Assembly (NCBI GenBank): GCA_950097015.1
Contig: CATNEN010000037.1
Location: 2,757,501-2,821,500, forward strand
DNA length: 64,000 bases
Source: Macrostomum hystrix
Lineage: Eukaryota > Platyhelminthes > Macrostomidae
Reading direction: 5' to 3'
The notes beneath the pieces were generated by a model. The model searched no databases. It was given only the letters and a program-made list of their open reading frames with translations, and was not told the DNA's origin. Numbering within the stretch: position 1 is the stretch's first letter; every line of letters starts with the position of its first letter. The translations under genes and the position numbers were made by a program. This document shows positions 1-12,309 of this stretch, in pieces.

Positions 1-1075
1 GATGAAGACAAACTAATGGATAAAAAAGTATCAAGATAACATTGATCAGAGGCAAGTTGCAAGCAAGCTAATGGTGACTAAAATCCTAGCTGAGTCATGT
101 GAGCAGTGCCGGCCATGTCTGGCCTGAGTATTGAATAATACGAGTGGGATTTAGCTAAAAGAGCACATCGATTTCTATGCCAAACCCGGCCTCCGTCTCC
201 TGTCTGACTCTGAGTCTGCTAGAAATCCTCTCTTAACTCTCGGGGTCGATAGCAAAACTCGATCAGGGGAGCCGAATGTGCTCACAAAAATAAGAGAGAG
301 AGAGAGGGGACGAACAAGATGGAGCCGGGAAAGAGAAGTGTGGAAGAAAGGGTAGAAATAAAGTCAGTACAACTGCACACGCCACCACTGTACAATTTTT
401 GTGCACGCCGTCTGCACCCAAGCAGTTGCTATGCAAATCAGCCAGACCGACTGCTGGTGGTAGTAACAAGGAATTAAAGAAATAAAATTTAACTCAGTAG
501 CAACCACCAGTCAATGAATAGCTGTTCATCAAAACTAAACCCGAGTTATAAGATACGAAAAGGCCAAGCAGAGAAAGCTCTGCTTTTGGCATAAAATAAT
601 TATAAAGTCAAGTGAGACAGCGACGGAGAGAGAGAGGTGGGGTGGTCAATCTTATCTACATTCTCTCGCCCTCTCGCCCTCTTCACGGCACACATAATCA
701 ACACCAGAGCAGTGCATGTCCAGGCTGCATGTCCAGGCTGCATGTGGGGCTTATAGTGAAGCTAAGACGAGGCGCTCTACTGAAATTTGCTGCTACATAG
801 TGGACCCACTGCTGGTGAATAGGTACTCGTAAACACCACCATAGAGAAATAGAATTCCAAAACGCAAAGATAAGGCTAGTGTTTTTCAAATAAATTTATT
901 TCAGTTCAAGAATTGGACACACTCTGTGACTTAAAAATGGTATTGTGAGCTGAAATTATAAAACTCGTAAGTAAGGAATTAAAATATACAGCGCTGAAGT
1001 GAAAATACTCGAGTTGACAGTGAGAATACGATATAGAAAGCCGCTATTGTGTATATGTCAGATACGGAGTTGTGT
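1..1075. other. No gene recognised
   Basis: AT-leaning sequence with short AG-rich and CT-rich stretches (around 290-310 and 615-690). I find no convincing exon, repeat or RNA. If the putative minus-strand gene at 2306-8100 continues, its next exons would have to lie here or beyond the window edge. Confidence 0.5.
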
Positions 1076-2299
1076 TTAAGTGGAATGCAGAATTGTGTTT
1101 AAGTGGAATGCAGAATTGTGTTTATGTGGAATAGAGAATTGTGTTTAAGTGGAATGGAGAATTGGGTTTATGTGGAATGCAGAATTGTGTTTATGTGGAA
1201 TGCAGAATTGGGTTTATGTGGAATGGAGAATTGTGTTTATGTGGTATGGAGAATTGTGTTTATGTGGAATGCAGAATTGTGTTTAAGTGGAATGGAGAAT
1301 TGTGTTTATGTGGAATGCAGAAATGTGTTTATGTGGAATGCAGAATTGTGTTTATGTGGAAAGCAGAATTGTGTTTATGTGGAATGCAGAATTGTGTTTA
1401 TGTGGAATGCAGAATTGTGTTTATGTGGAATGGAGAATTGTGTTGAAGTGGAATGGAGAATTGTGTTTAAGTGGAATGCAGAATTGTGTTTAAGTGGAAT
1501 GCAGAATTGTGTTGGAATGCAGAATTGTGTTGGAATGCAGAATTGTGTTTAAGTGGAATGCAGAATTGTGTTTAAGTGGAATGCAGAATTGTGTTTATGT
1601 GGAATGCAGAATTGTGTTTAAGTGGAATGCAGAATTGTGTTTAAGTGGAATGCAGAATTGTGTTTATGTGGAATGCAGAATTGTGTTTATGTGGAATGCA
1701 GAATTGTGTTTAAGTGGAATGGAGAATTGTGTTTAAGTGGAATGGAGAATTGTGTTTAAGTGGAATGCAGAATTGTGTTTATGTGGAATGGAGAATTGTG
1801 TTTAAGTGGAATGGAGAATTGTGTTTAAGTGGAATGCAGAATTGTGTTTAAGTGGAATGGAGAATTGCGTTTAAGTGGAGTGGAGAATTGTGTTTATGTG
1901 GAATGGAGAATTGTGTTTAAGTGGAATGCAGAATCGTGTTTATGTGGAATGCAGAATTGTGTTTATGTGGAATGCAGAATTGTGTTTAAGTGGAATGCAG
2001 AATTGTGTTTAAGTGGAATGCAGAATTGTGTTTAAGTGGAATGCAGAATTGTGTTTATGTGGAATGCAGAATTGTGTTTATGTGGAATGCAGAATTGTGT
2101 TTAAGTGGAATGGAGAATTGTGTTTAAGTGGAATGGAGAATTGTGTTTAAGTGGAATGCAGAATTGTGTTTATGTGGAATGGAGAATTGTGTTTATGTGG
2201 AATGCAGAATTGTGTTTAAGTGGAATGCAGAATTGTGTTTAAGTGGAATGCAGAATTGTGTTTATGTGGAATGCAGAATTGTGTTTATGTGGAATGCGG
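1076..2299. repeat. Minisatellite, 23-bp unit, about 53 copies
   Basis: Tandem copies whose core is GGAATGCAGAATTGTGTTTA, followed by AGT or TGT. Two positions account for most variation (TGCAG versus TGGAG, and TAAGT versus TATGT). A short 18-bp form occurs three times near 1505-1545. As 23 is not a multiple of three, the short open frames seen here cycle through all frames and mean nothing. The array abuts a candidate exon at its right end. Most units contain TGGAATG, the complement of the muscle-CAT (TEAD) core. Confidence 0.97.
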
Positions 2300-2305
2300 T
2301 CTCAC

Positions 2306-5300
2306 CAGATCCGCGCCGACGGCTCCAGCAGCACAGAGCTGATGAAATTCTTTGGTAGTGCGAAATAGCAAGGCAGTTAACGATTGATGCGCAGATAAGA
2401 AATAATAATGAATGCAGTGGAGCCCAAGATGCACCTCAAACAGCTGGTTTGGAGGGCCAATAAGCATTGACCAATGACCAACTGAGTCAAACTAAATTAT
2501 GCATCAGGGGCCGGATGGAATGCGAAATAAAGCAAGTTGTAAAAATGTATTGATAGATAAGAACTCTTGACTGGGAGCGAAACAGACAAGGTACTAAACT
2601 GCTGCTCACGAGACCATTCAGCAAATGCCTTCATACTTGCACTATAGTGGGCACAACTGAAACTATACATTGATTATTCAGTCAGCTGGGACAATGCCAC
2701 TTGCCAACCGCCTATTTTGCTTAAAACTTTGCATCACTTCATCAGTGCAACCTCACATAATTTATTTGATTCTCTCTGAGGATTTCCTATGTTCTCATCC
2801 CCTCTTCTCAACCTCCCACACCCTCAACATCTTCTCTTCCCAAACTCCTATTTCCTCCACATCCCCTCTTCTCAACCTCCCATTTCCAACACATCCCCTC
2901 TTCTCAACCTCCCATATCCACAACATCCTCTCTTCCCAAACTCCCATATCCTTAACATCCTCTCTTCCCAACTCTGTCCTTGAGAATCAAAAAAAGTTAT
3001 TACATCGAAGCCCCTTACCGATTGGCTGGAAAATTCCGGCAGCCTCTGGCTCTTCTCTGATTGGCTGGCTCTGATCCTGTGGCGACTCTGGGGTGACTGC
3101 TGAGCACACTGGGTCCGCTAGGGCCGACTGGCTCTGCAAGTAAATTGCTCCAATTAAAAAATAGTCAAATAAACAACCAATCAAACCGAAAGACGTGTAA
3201 AAAACTGGTGTGACAAAAATAAAACCCTATTTGGTCAATTAGAAGTTTTTAACTGGGCACAGAAAATGCGCTGTAACAGCAAAAACTGATGCACTTCAAG
3301 ATCAGAGGCTGGTGGCTGAGACAATGAAGGATCAGAGGATGGTGGCTGAGGCATCGAAGGATCAGAGGATGGTGGCTGAGACACTGAAGGATCAGAGGAT
3401 GGTGGCTGAGGCAATGAAGGATCAGAGGATGGTGGCTGAGACACTGAAGGATCAGAGGAAGGTGGCTGAGGCAATGAAGGATCAGAGGATGGTGGCTGAG
3501 ACACTGAAGGATCAGAGGATGGTGGCTGAGGCAATGAAGGATCAGAGGATGGTGGCTGAGGCAATGAAGGATCAGAGGATGGTAGCTGAGACACTGAAGG
3601 ATCAGAGGAAGGTGGCTGAGGCAATTAAGGATCAGAGGATGGTGGCTGAGACACTGAAGGATCAGAGGATGGTGGCTGAGGCAATGAAGGATCAGAGGAT
3701 GGTGGCTGAGGCAATGAAGGATCAGAGGATGGTGGCTGAGACACTGACGGATCAGAGGAAGGTGGCTGAGGCAATTAAGGATCAGAGGATGGTGGCTGAG
3801 ACACTGAAGGATCAGAGGAAGGTGGCTGAGGCAATGAAGGATCAGAGGATGGTGGCTGAGGCAATGAAGGATCAGAGGATGGTGGCTGAGACACTGAAGG
3901 ATCAGAGGAAGGTGGCTGAGGCAATGAAGGATCAGAGGATGGTGGCTGAGGCAATGAAGGATCAGAGGAAGGTGGCTGAGGCAATGAAGGATCAGAGGAT
4001 GGTGGCTGAGACACTGAAGGATCAGAGGAAGGTGGCTGAGGCAATGAAGGATCAGAGGATGGTGGCTGAGGCAATGAAGGATCAGAGGAAGGTGGCTGAG
4101 GCAATGAAGGATCAGAGGATGGTGGCTGAGGCAATGAAGGATCAGAGGATGGTGGCTGAGGCATTGAAGGATCGGAGGCTGGTGGCTGAGGCATTGAAGG
4201 ATCAGAGGCTGGTGGCTGAGGCATTGAAGGATCAGAGGCTGGTGGCTGAGGCAATGAAGGATCAGAGGCTGGTGGCTGAGGCAATGAAGGATCAGAGGAT
4301 GGTGGCTGAGGCATCGAAGGATCAGAGGATGGTGGCTGAGACACTGAAGGATCAGAGGATGGTGGCTGAGGCAATGAAGGATCAGAGGATGGTGGCTGAG
4401 ACACTGAAGGATCAGAGGAAGGTGGCTGAGGCAATGAAGGATCAGAGGATGGTGGCTGAGACACTGAAGGATCAGAGGATGGTGGCTGAGGCAATGAAGG
4501 ATCAGAGGATGGTGGCTGAGGCATCGAAGGATCAGAGGATGGTGGCTGAGACACTGAAGGATCAGAGGATGGTGGCTGAGGCAATGAAGGATCAGAGGAT
4601 GGTGGCTGAGACACTGAAGGATCAGAGGAAGGTGGCTGAGGCAATGAAGGATCAGAGGATGGTGGCTGAGACACTGAAGGATCAGAGGATGGTGGCTGAG
4701 GCAATGAAGGATCAGAGGATGGTGGCTGAGGCAATGAAGGATCAGAGGATGGTGGCTGAGACACTGAAGGATCAGAGGAAGGTGGCTGAGGCAATGAAGG
4801 ATCAGAGGATGGTGGCTGAGGCAATTAAGGATCAGAGGATGGTGGCTGAGACACTGAAGGATCAGAGGAAGGTGGCTGAGGCAATGAAGGATCAGAGGAT
4901 GGTGGCTGAGGCAATGAAGGATCAGAGGATGGTGGCTGAGACACTGAAGGATCAGAGGAAGGTGGCTGAGGCAATGAAGGATCAGAGGATGGTGGCTGAG
5001 GCAATGAAGGATCAGAGGAAGGTGGCTGAGGCAATGAAGGATCAGAGGATGGTGGCTGAGGCAATGAAGGATCAGAGGATGGTGGCTGAGGCATTGAAGG
5101 ATCAGAGGCTGGTGGCTGAGGCATTGAAGGATCAGAGGCTGGTGGCTGAGGCAATGAAGGATCAGAGGCTGGTGGCAGAGGCATTGAAGGATCAGAGGCT
5201 GGTGGCTGAGGCAATGAAGGATCAGAGGCTGGTGGCTGAGGCAATGAAGGATCAGAGGCTGGTGGCAGAGGCATTGAAGGATCAGAGGATGGTGGCAGAG

Positions 5301-8100
5301 GCAATGAAGGATCAGAGGCTGGTGGCAGAGGCATAGAAGGATCAGAGGCTGGTGGCTGAGGCAATGAAGGATCAGAGGAAGGTTTTATTAAACTTTAACT
5401 AATTATGATTATTGCCTGTAACATACCTACCAAAGTAAAGATAGGGTATGACAGTTTTGTTTTAGAAACTTTCGATAACCCCTAGACATCAGCCAAAAGA
5501 GACAAAGAATAAAGAGAATGGATTGGCCATTACAAAAAAATGAGTGAGCAAAGAAACAATATTCACAAATCCGAGGCGATGACAAATTTCTTTATTTGGT
5601 TCCAGGGTCCTATACAAACTAAAACGATTACATTTTGGCCGCGTAATAACTACTTCTGGTTCTCAAATCAACACTGCCAATAAACTGGTCGAGAGAAAAA
5701 AAATGATAAAATGTAGACAAGACTCAGTAACAATTAAGAAAATAACTAAGACAGCAATGTCATTCCAAGCATGCTTTCATTCTGGTATGACAGGAAAAGC
5801 AATGCTGACGAGCTGTGAAATTGGTTGAAGACACATCCATTAAAATATGTTTGTTCTGACAAAAGTCTCATTCTGACAGTCAAAAGCCTCATTCTGACAG
5901 TCAAAAGCCTCATTCTGACAGTCAAAAGCCTCATTGTGACAGTCAAAAGCCTCATTCTGACAGTCAAAAGCCTCATTCTGACAGTCAAAAGTCTCATTCT
6001 GACAGTCAAAAGTATCATTCTGACAGTCAAAAGTCTCATTCTGACAGTCAAAAGTATCATTCTGACAGTCAAAAGCCTCATTCTGACAGTCAAAAGTCTC
6101 ATTCTGACAGTCAAAAGTCTCATTCTGACAGTCAAAAGTATCATTCTGACAGTCAAAAGCCTCATTCTGACAGTCAAAAGCCTCATTCTGACAGTCAAAA
6201 GTATCATTCTGACAGTCATAAGCATCATTCTGACAGTCATAAGCCTCATTCTGACAGTCAAAAGCCTCATTCTGACAGTCAAAAGTACCATTCTGACAGT
6301 CATAAGCCTCATTCTGACAGTCAAAAGCCTCATTCTGACAGTCAAAAGTACCATTCTGACAGTCATAAGCCTCATTCTGACAGTCAAAAGCCTCATTCTG
6401 ACAGTCAAAAGTATCATTCTGACAGTCATAAGCCTCATTCTGACAGTCAAAAGTCTCATTCTGACAGTCAAAAGTATCATTCTGACAGTCAAAAGCCTCA
6501 TTCTGACAGTCAAAAGCCTCATTCTGACAGTCAAAAGCATCATTCTGACAGTCATAAGCCTCATTCTGACAGTCATAAGCCTCATTCTGACAGTCAAAAG
6601 TATCATTCTGACAGTCATAAGCCTCATTCTGACAGTCATAAGCCTCATTCTGACAGTCAAAAGCCTCATTCTGACAGTCAAAAGTACCATTCTGACAGTC
6701 ATAAGCCTCATTCTGACAGTCAAAAGCCTCATTCTGACAGTCAAAAGTATCATTCTGACAGTCATAAGCCTCATTCTGACAGTCAAAAGTCTCATTCTGA
6801 CAGTCAAAAGTATCATTCTGACAGTCAAAAGCCTCATTCTGACAGTCAAAAGCCTCATTCTGACAGTCAAAAGCCTCATTCTGACAGTCAAAAGCCTCAT
6901 TCTGACAGGCAAAAAAATTCGAACGAACTCTCGAATATCTCTTTCTGATTCTGATTCTCAAAATTCTCGTTCTGACTTTCTAAAGTCAGATTTTGAATCT
7001 AAAAACTTTCGTTCGGACTCTTAAAGTTATCATTATGATTATGTATAATGATTATTGGACTCTGAAAAATGTCTGACCATGATCTTAAAGATTTGCTGAT
7101 TCTATTAATCATTCTGATTAATATACAAGTAAGATCCCATTCTGACTTTGCTTAATCTTATAATATGAACACTAAGCTTGCAAACATAAAAAACGTTGAC
7201 AAGCCATAAGAAGGGACACTTCAAATGAATTCCTAAATACAATTGTTCATTGCACGCACAGTCGAGTGTACAAGCACCCGTGTCTCTAGTGCAACATCAC
7301 ACTAATTCATTAGGTGCAACAGTGTGGCAGCAGTAGCAGCAGCTGCTAATGACACGTACCATATGTACGCGTTGCTGCATTCTATAAGTTGTTTAGTTTA
7401 AGAATAAGCGATCATATTTTTAACTGTGAAACGTTTTGTTACAGTAATAATACATAACACAGTTAAGCATCATCTAGGAGTTCATTGTGCAAGGGTTAGG
7501 CTTGATTGAAAGCGGATTAATAGTTTTTTGTTAAAAAAATCTATACATTTTCTAAAAAAACTTTTTTAGACTAGAAACAATTCAATAAGTATTTTGAACA
7601 ATAAGGCTAGTTACTTTTTATTTCCTCCTATTCACTAGCAACAAAAAAAGAAGAAAAACAATGATACTAAACTATGCTTCAAGTCTTCTTGAACATAATA
7701 TGCAGATTATAAGCCTGAAAATGATTGGTAAAAAGTATTTAAAAAAATCCAAATTTAAGTAGAATAAATTATGAACTTTTGTCTAAATACAAGAAATCAG
7801 TCAACAATGCTAAAAACCACTCACCTCAACAACACCATTGTCTTCGGTGCTGTCAAAATCCAGCAGGTTGGCAGAATTGGGACTTGCAACCACCTGAAAT
7901 TCATGATTTTGCATCGTCATGTGGCATCTAGACCTATTAGATAAAAAAATTATAAGTAAAAAACATTTGATGCACATGCCAATCAACTTTGCTTCAATGC
8001 AAATAAGTTTCTATATCATTCATTGTCATCTGACTTACTTCATTGTTTGTTTCAGCAGTTGGTGAGCCAAAGTCTAGCAGATTGTCCACTTCAGCCATGT
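2306..8100 (-). CDS. Putative gene with clathrin-box-like N-terminus (four candidate coding exons, partial)
   Basis: I do not recognise this protein. Reading the minus strand, exon A is 8100-8039 (splice acceptor two bases before ATG at 8098, donor GTAAGT), exon B is 7893-7825 (donor GTGAGT), exon C is 3133-3019 (donor GTAAGG) and exon D is 2349-2306 (donor GTGAGA). From the ATG the phases agree throughout (60, 69, 115 and 44 coding bases). Exon A encodes MAEVDNLLDFGSP and exon B repeats the theme with NLLDFDS. LLDFD fits the clathrin-box pattern L-hydrophobic-x-hydrophobic-acidic. Exons C and D are P/Q/E/A-rich and look disordered. A non-coding first exon may end at 9966 (donor GTAACA), giving a 1.9 kb intron with a MITE inside. 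The intron between exons B and C would hold two minisatellites. Exons A and B are fairly secure. Exons C and D rest on splice signals and phase only, and the C-terminus is not found. Confidence 0.45.
2360..3000. other. No gene recognised; degenerate CT-rich repeat at 2790-2980
   Basis: Contains loosely repeated CT-rich blocks (CCTCTTCTCAACCTCCCA-like) between 2790 and 2980, the remains of an old tandem repeat. Open frames here are low-complexity and unsupported. Confidence 0.55.
3297..5382. repeat. Minisatellite, 30-bp unit, about 69 copies
   Basis: The unit reads GGATCAGAGGATGGTGGCTG followed by AGGCAATGAA or AGACACTGAA. It is strongly purine-rich on the plus strand. Because 30 is divisible by three and the unit has no stop in one frame, the plus strand stays open for 674 codons (3312-5336), reading as a decapeptide close to MKDQRMVAEA. 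All common variants (GGATG/GGAAG/GGCTG, GCAATG/GCATTG/ACACTG) change amino acids, which argues against coding. The minus strand is interrupted by stops wherever GCAATTAAGG occurs. A rare variant (GCATCGAAGG) recurs at 3351, 4311 and 4521, showing block duplications of 32 and 7 units. Confidence 0.97.
5390..5864. other. No gene recognised
   Basis: AT-rich spacer between two arrays, with no exon or RNA signal that I can support. If the putative minus-strand gene is real, this is intronic. Confidence 0.5.
5865..6909. repeat. Minisatellite, 21-bp unit, about 50 copies
   Basis: The core CATTCTGACAGTCAAAAG is followed by a variable triplet (CCT, TCT, TAT, CAT or ACC at the junction). CAAAAG alternates with CATAAG. 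The unit has no stop in three of the six frames, so 399 codons are open on plus and 388 and 373 on minus. This is a composition effect. Right of the array, to about 7000, the sequence decays into shorter TTCTGATTCTGA-like pieces. Each unit carries TGACAG, the core bound by TGIF/MEIS homeodomains. Confidence 0.97.
6910..7820. other. No gene recognised
   Basis: AT-rich sequence with a GCAGCAGTAGCAGCAGCTGC microsatellite at about 7328-7347. Nothing else stands out. Probably intronic if the putative minus-strand gene is real. Confidence 0.5.
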
Positions 8101-8624
8101 CTGTTGTAGTTGCTTAAATAAGTTAAATGTTAATTTTTTAAGGCACTTTTTTAAGAAACATTTTACTACCTGTTTAAAACTACATCTGGGACAAAAAAAA
8201 TAATATTGAGAATAGCTAGAGTATTCCATTCTAAAGCAAAATTGAAAAACTAAAGCACAGAAAAACATAGACATGTACTACCAAATAAACAAAAAACTGA
8301 GAGTTTTTTAATGAAATTATTGGATAACTTTAATGAGAATATAGTATATTTACAAAACCTTTAAATAAGGATTTAAAATCAATTTAAAAAAGTTAAAAAA
8401 TGGTTTTGTAGTCTTACATTTTTATACATTTAAAACAATTTTATAAAGTTTAATTTTTGTATACATGTTTAATTTTTATTAAACAACCATAGTTAAAATT
8501 GTATATAGTAGCTATTGTGACATACAATTGACAGGATTTTATTATACACTTTGACATAAACATAAGCCTTCTCTATATATAAACATCATGATTAGCTAAT
8601 ATAACAACATTAGTCCAGAGGATC

Positions 8625-9110
8625 CTAGTCACTTTGTCAAATGCCATTTTGTTGAAGTGAAATTTTGTCAAATCTTGAACAAAGTGGCTGGAATTAAGGG
8701 GTGCCCAAATTTGCATTTGATGAAGTGACCAGAATTTCTGAGGCTAGAAATCTATATTTGATAAGGTGACCAAGTTGGCTGTTTTGTCAACTAGTTTTTT
8801 TAACTTGCTGTGGAGTGCAATGTGCAAAATGACAAAAGCATGGCTACTTTAGACCCCACCAGCCCTTGGATCCAGCCCTCCACATTTACTCTTAACACAA
8901 TGTGCAAAGTAAGCTGACAATTGACTACAATGTACATGTAATGGCATATACAGCCATATATACAGTATGTATATGTACTACATAATTGGCTATTTCATGA
9001 AGTGACCAAAGTTTGAGATGGCCTGACTAGTTATTCAACAAAGTGACCAAATACAGAGATGAGTCTGGTTGATGACCATTTGATGAAATGGCATTTGAAA
9101 AAGTGACTAG
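8625..9110. mobile_element. MITE-like element with terminal inverted repeats, 486 bp
   Basis: The left end CTAGTCACTTTGTCAAATGC is matched in inverse at the right end (CTAGTCACTTTTTCAAATGC read on minus), continuing imperfectly for about 35 bp. If the element proper begins at GTCAC, the flanking TA on both sides would be a TA target duplication. The interior repeats 'GTGACCAA'-type phrases and is non-coding. The right half is related to 20535-20750. Class is uncertain, since no transposase is present. Confidence 0.7.
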
Positions 9111-10079
9111 CAACTAGTATAGATCATGCTAATGATATACAATAAGAAATTTGGTATGCATTCTTCCTTTTTGCCAAAATATGAAAAAATAGAAAAAATT
9201 GCTTGAAACTTTACACCAAATTATGCTACATGGAAAAAGTTTGCAAGGCTTTAAACTAAATTGCACCAACAATTAATTATGTTTGCGATTATTTTACCTT
9301 AATAAATAGAAATGTATGAATTCATTTGTCAAAATAGCCTTGAGCTATCCTATATAAAACTATCCTAACAGAAATAAAATAAAAACAAGAGTATGAAATA
9401 ACATTTGTTAAGCCTAAAAAAGTTCTTTAAATTTTGCTAATTTAGGTCTGCATCTCACAACATTGCATTAAGTGGAAGACAATAGTCTTGTTATTGTTGT
9501 ATTACACTAAAATGCAAAAAAGTAGTGCTAGGATTTATATATTGCCACTACCAAAAAGCTACTGCTAAGCTAAGTAAAATACTTATATTTAAATGCACTA
9601 AAACAATTTTTTTACTTATTACGAGCTAAAAATATGTATGTATTGTCTTAGACTAGAACATGTAGATAAGAGTTTAGGAGCTCTAAACTGAATGCAAGTA
9701 TATGTATAGTATTTTAGCTAAAAGCATAAAACAAACCTGACCATCTAAATATTAAATTACAAAAAACATGCAAAACAAAGTAAAAAACTATTGAAAAAAT
9801 TGAGTACAAACTAATAAAATTCTGATTGACAATGTACGAGCGTACTTGAGTGTTGTGTTACGTTTATGAACAACTAACTAGAAGTACTTTGATACAAGTG
9901 TTAATGTCAATGCAAATAAAAAATTATAGACATCTGATTGATTATTTATTCTAAATAACTGTTACCTTCGAAATCACAAACAACTTTCGCGGAGTTGATT
10001 TTGCTTTTTGGTCAGGAAGTTGTAGCATTCGTTTCTTGGAAAATTAGTCACTCATAATCTGCCTTGACTCATTTATTCT

Positions 10080-11860
10080 GATAAACAAAACACTTTAGTG
10101 TCGTTCATGTCGCACTAAAAAGTCCTATTTTTCACGTTCATCAATGAATTCATTATTAACTACATAGCTGATATAAATCATTATAGGTGCATTTGACTCT
10201 GCGAACTCAGCATTTCACCCAACGGCGACTAGATGAAGGTCCACGATTTCACTTGCCAAACGAATACGCGATGGCGGAAGATTTGCAAATCGAAAATATG
10301 CTTTGTCAGTTAGTGCTATGATTGTTTTCTGAACCATACCATACCACCCTAATTTATGTAAATGAATTTCATGAAGTCCTGAAAAGTTCGTTAAACAATT
10401 TAGTTTCGATTGATATTTGTGTCAATTCTTGACGTTTCACAGGAAAAATAGTTGTCTTAGCAAATACCTCTCATTTGTATGCTTTTCTAAAGTTTACAAT
10501 ATATATCTTAGTTTGCGCTTATCTGGCAGTAAAAACCAAATCACTTAGTTAAAAATAAGTGGGTCGATAATTTTTTTGTTAAGGATAGCTATGGCAAAGT
10601 TAAGAAGACAAGGTGAAAAGCTCATGTACGATGTGTAAGCAAACTCTTCATACACAAATAGTTCAGTCATATAAACGTATTTATAATATTATATATGTAG
10701 AATCGTCTGTTACAAGTAAGCACTGGGACATGCAAAGTGAAACACAGATAAAACGCGTCGCAAAATTTAGCCTTTGATTTGTGAAGGGATAGTGGCGCAG
10801 AAAAAAAACTAGCAAAGTTTGCAGTTAAAAAAAATTGTAATAAGCGAGGAAAAAAGCTAGCAGGGCTGAATGAGCGAAAGAATATCGCTTAGAAAGTATA
10901 GCGTGGGAAGACGATTATGAATTTCATAAATAATATAATTTGTTTTCTGAAGCTTTTCATAATGAAACCAAATCATGACCTAAATTAATAGCCGGATTAT
11001 TCTACATTTTACTTCTAAAACAATACATTTTTTTAATGCCGATATGTTTTTAAATTGTGGGAACTTGACAAGTAGTACACTTGGCTGAGCTGTGTGATAA
11101 TTCAACTGAAATAAAACTCAATAAGGGGCAGGATCTTAGGGACTCACGCGAGCATATACACATAAAGTGGGACAAGCTCAAAAAACCAAGCGACTCTTGA
11201 CCTTGAAAGTGGGACCAAAAATGAGATAGTAGATGCATTTCCAATTTAATCTGCGAAGTTTAATAGTGAACATATTATGTATCCTAGCTGACCGGAAGGT
11301 GCAACTACGGCCAGGGCACAAATAGTTTCCTTAGAAAAAGCTAGCCAATTTAATTAGCACGCGACACCAAACTCGTTTCCGACTAACCAGTTAAAGTGCA
11401 TCTCTGCCGCAGTTAGTTTGTTAGACAGAGTGGTTGGTTTCGGCGGAGAGGGACAGAGCAAAAGACACCGATTAAAATAAAATACGTTAAGATGATGGCC
11501 GAACGCTTTTGCCTATACCTGTAACTAAAGTCTGACATATGCACACTAAATAAATATGCAAATTATGAATTTTAGGTATAGCCACCAATCAAATTGAAGC
11601 GCGGCGAACAACGACAACTGTTGCATATTGTTTATTTTTAACAGTTGATGCTAAATGGACGGTCATACAAATAGCCAGTTGGTCGAGGGCTAGTAGTGAA
11701 GCAATTTCTTTAATTTTGTTAAAGCAGTTATGCCAATAGTAAAATTATATGAAAAAAATAAATATGAAAAAGTCTCACACAATGGCAATGGCAGTGAGCA
11801 CTGATTGCTGACACAATCGATTGGGATTCTTTGTAACCTAATATCTGGGCGAGAATGTGA
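10080..11860. other. No gene recognised; possible promoter region near 10080-10300
   Basis: AT-rich. Around 10269 lies GATGGCGGAAG, which resembles a YY1/ETS-type promoter motif. The putative minus-strand gene's non-coding exon (ending at 9966) would start nearby, so this may be its promoter. I see no supported exon between 10300 and 11860. Confidence 0.35.
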
Positions 11861-11869
11861 GGTGTTGCA

Positions 11870-12305
11870 TGGTCTGCGTAGCCAATCATACGGGTGGGGA
11901 GGTGGGTTGGTGCGTAGCCAATCATACGGGTGGGGAGGTGGGTTGGTGCGTAGCCAATTATACAGGTGAGGAGGTGGGTTGGTGCGCAGCCAATCATACG
12001 GGTGAGGAGGTGGATTGGTGCGTAGCCAATCATACGGGTGAGGAGGTGGGTTGGTGCGTAGCCAATCATACGGGTGAGGAGGTGGGTTGGTGCGTAGCCA
12101 ATCATACGGGTGGGGAGGTGGGTTGGTGCGTAGCCAATCATACGGGTGGGGAGGTGGGTTGGTGCGTAGCCAATCATACAGGTGAGGAGGTGGGTTGGTG
12201 CGTAGCGAATCATACGGATGAGGAGGTCAAGTGGTGCGTGGCCAATTAAATGTGTGAGGAGGTGGGATGGTACGTGTTAAATCATACGGGTGAGGAGGTT
12301 GGGTT
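11870..12305. repeat. Minisatellite, 36-bp unit, about 12 copies, with a CCAAT box per unit
   Basis: The unit contains GTGCGTAGCCAATCATACGG followed by GTGAGGAGGTGGGTTG. It degenerates at the right edge. Every good copy has AGCCAATCA, matching the NF-Y CCAAT-box consensus. The unit length is a multiple of three, which explains the 130-161 codon open frames on both strands. I do not treat these as genes. Confidence 0.95.
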
Positions 12306-12309
12306 GTTC

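Noticed and set aside
1076-6909. CRISPR array
   Set aside because: Repeats are contiguous without unique spacers, in an animal genome. They are minisatellites.
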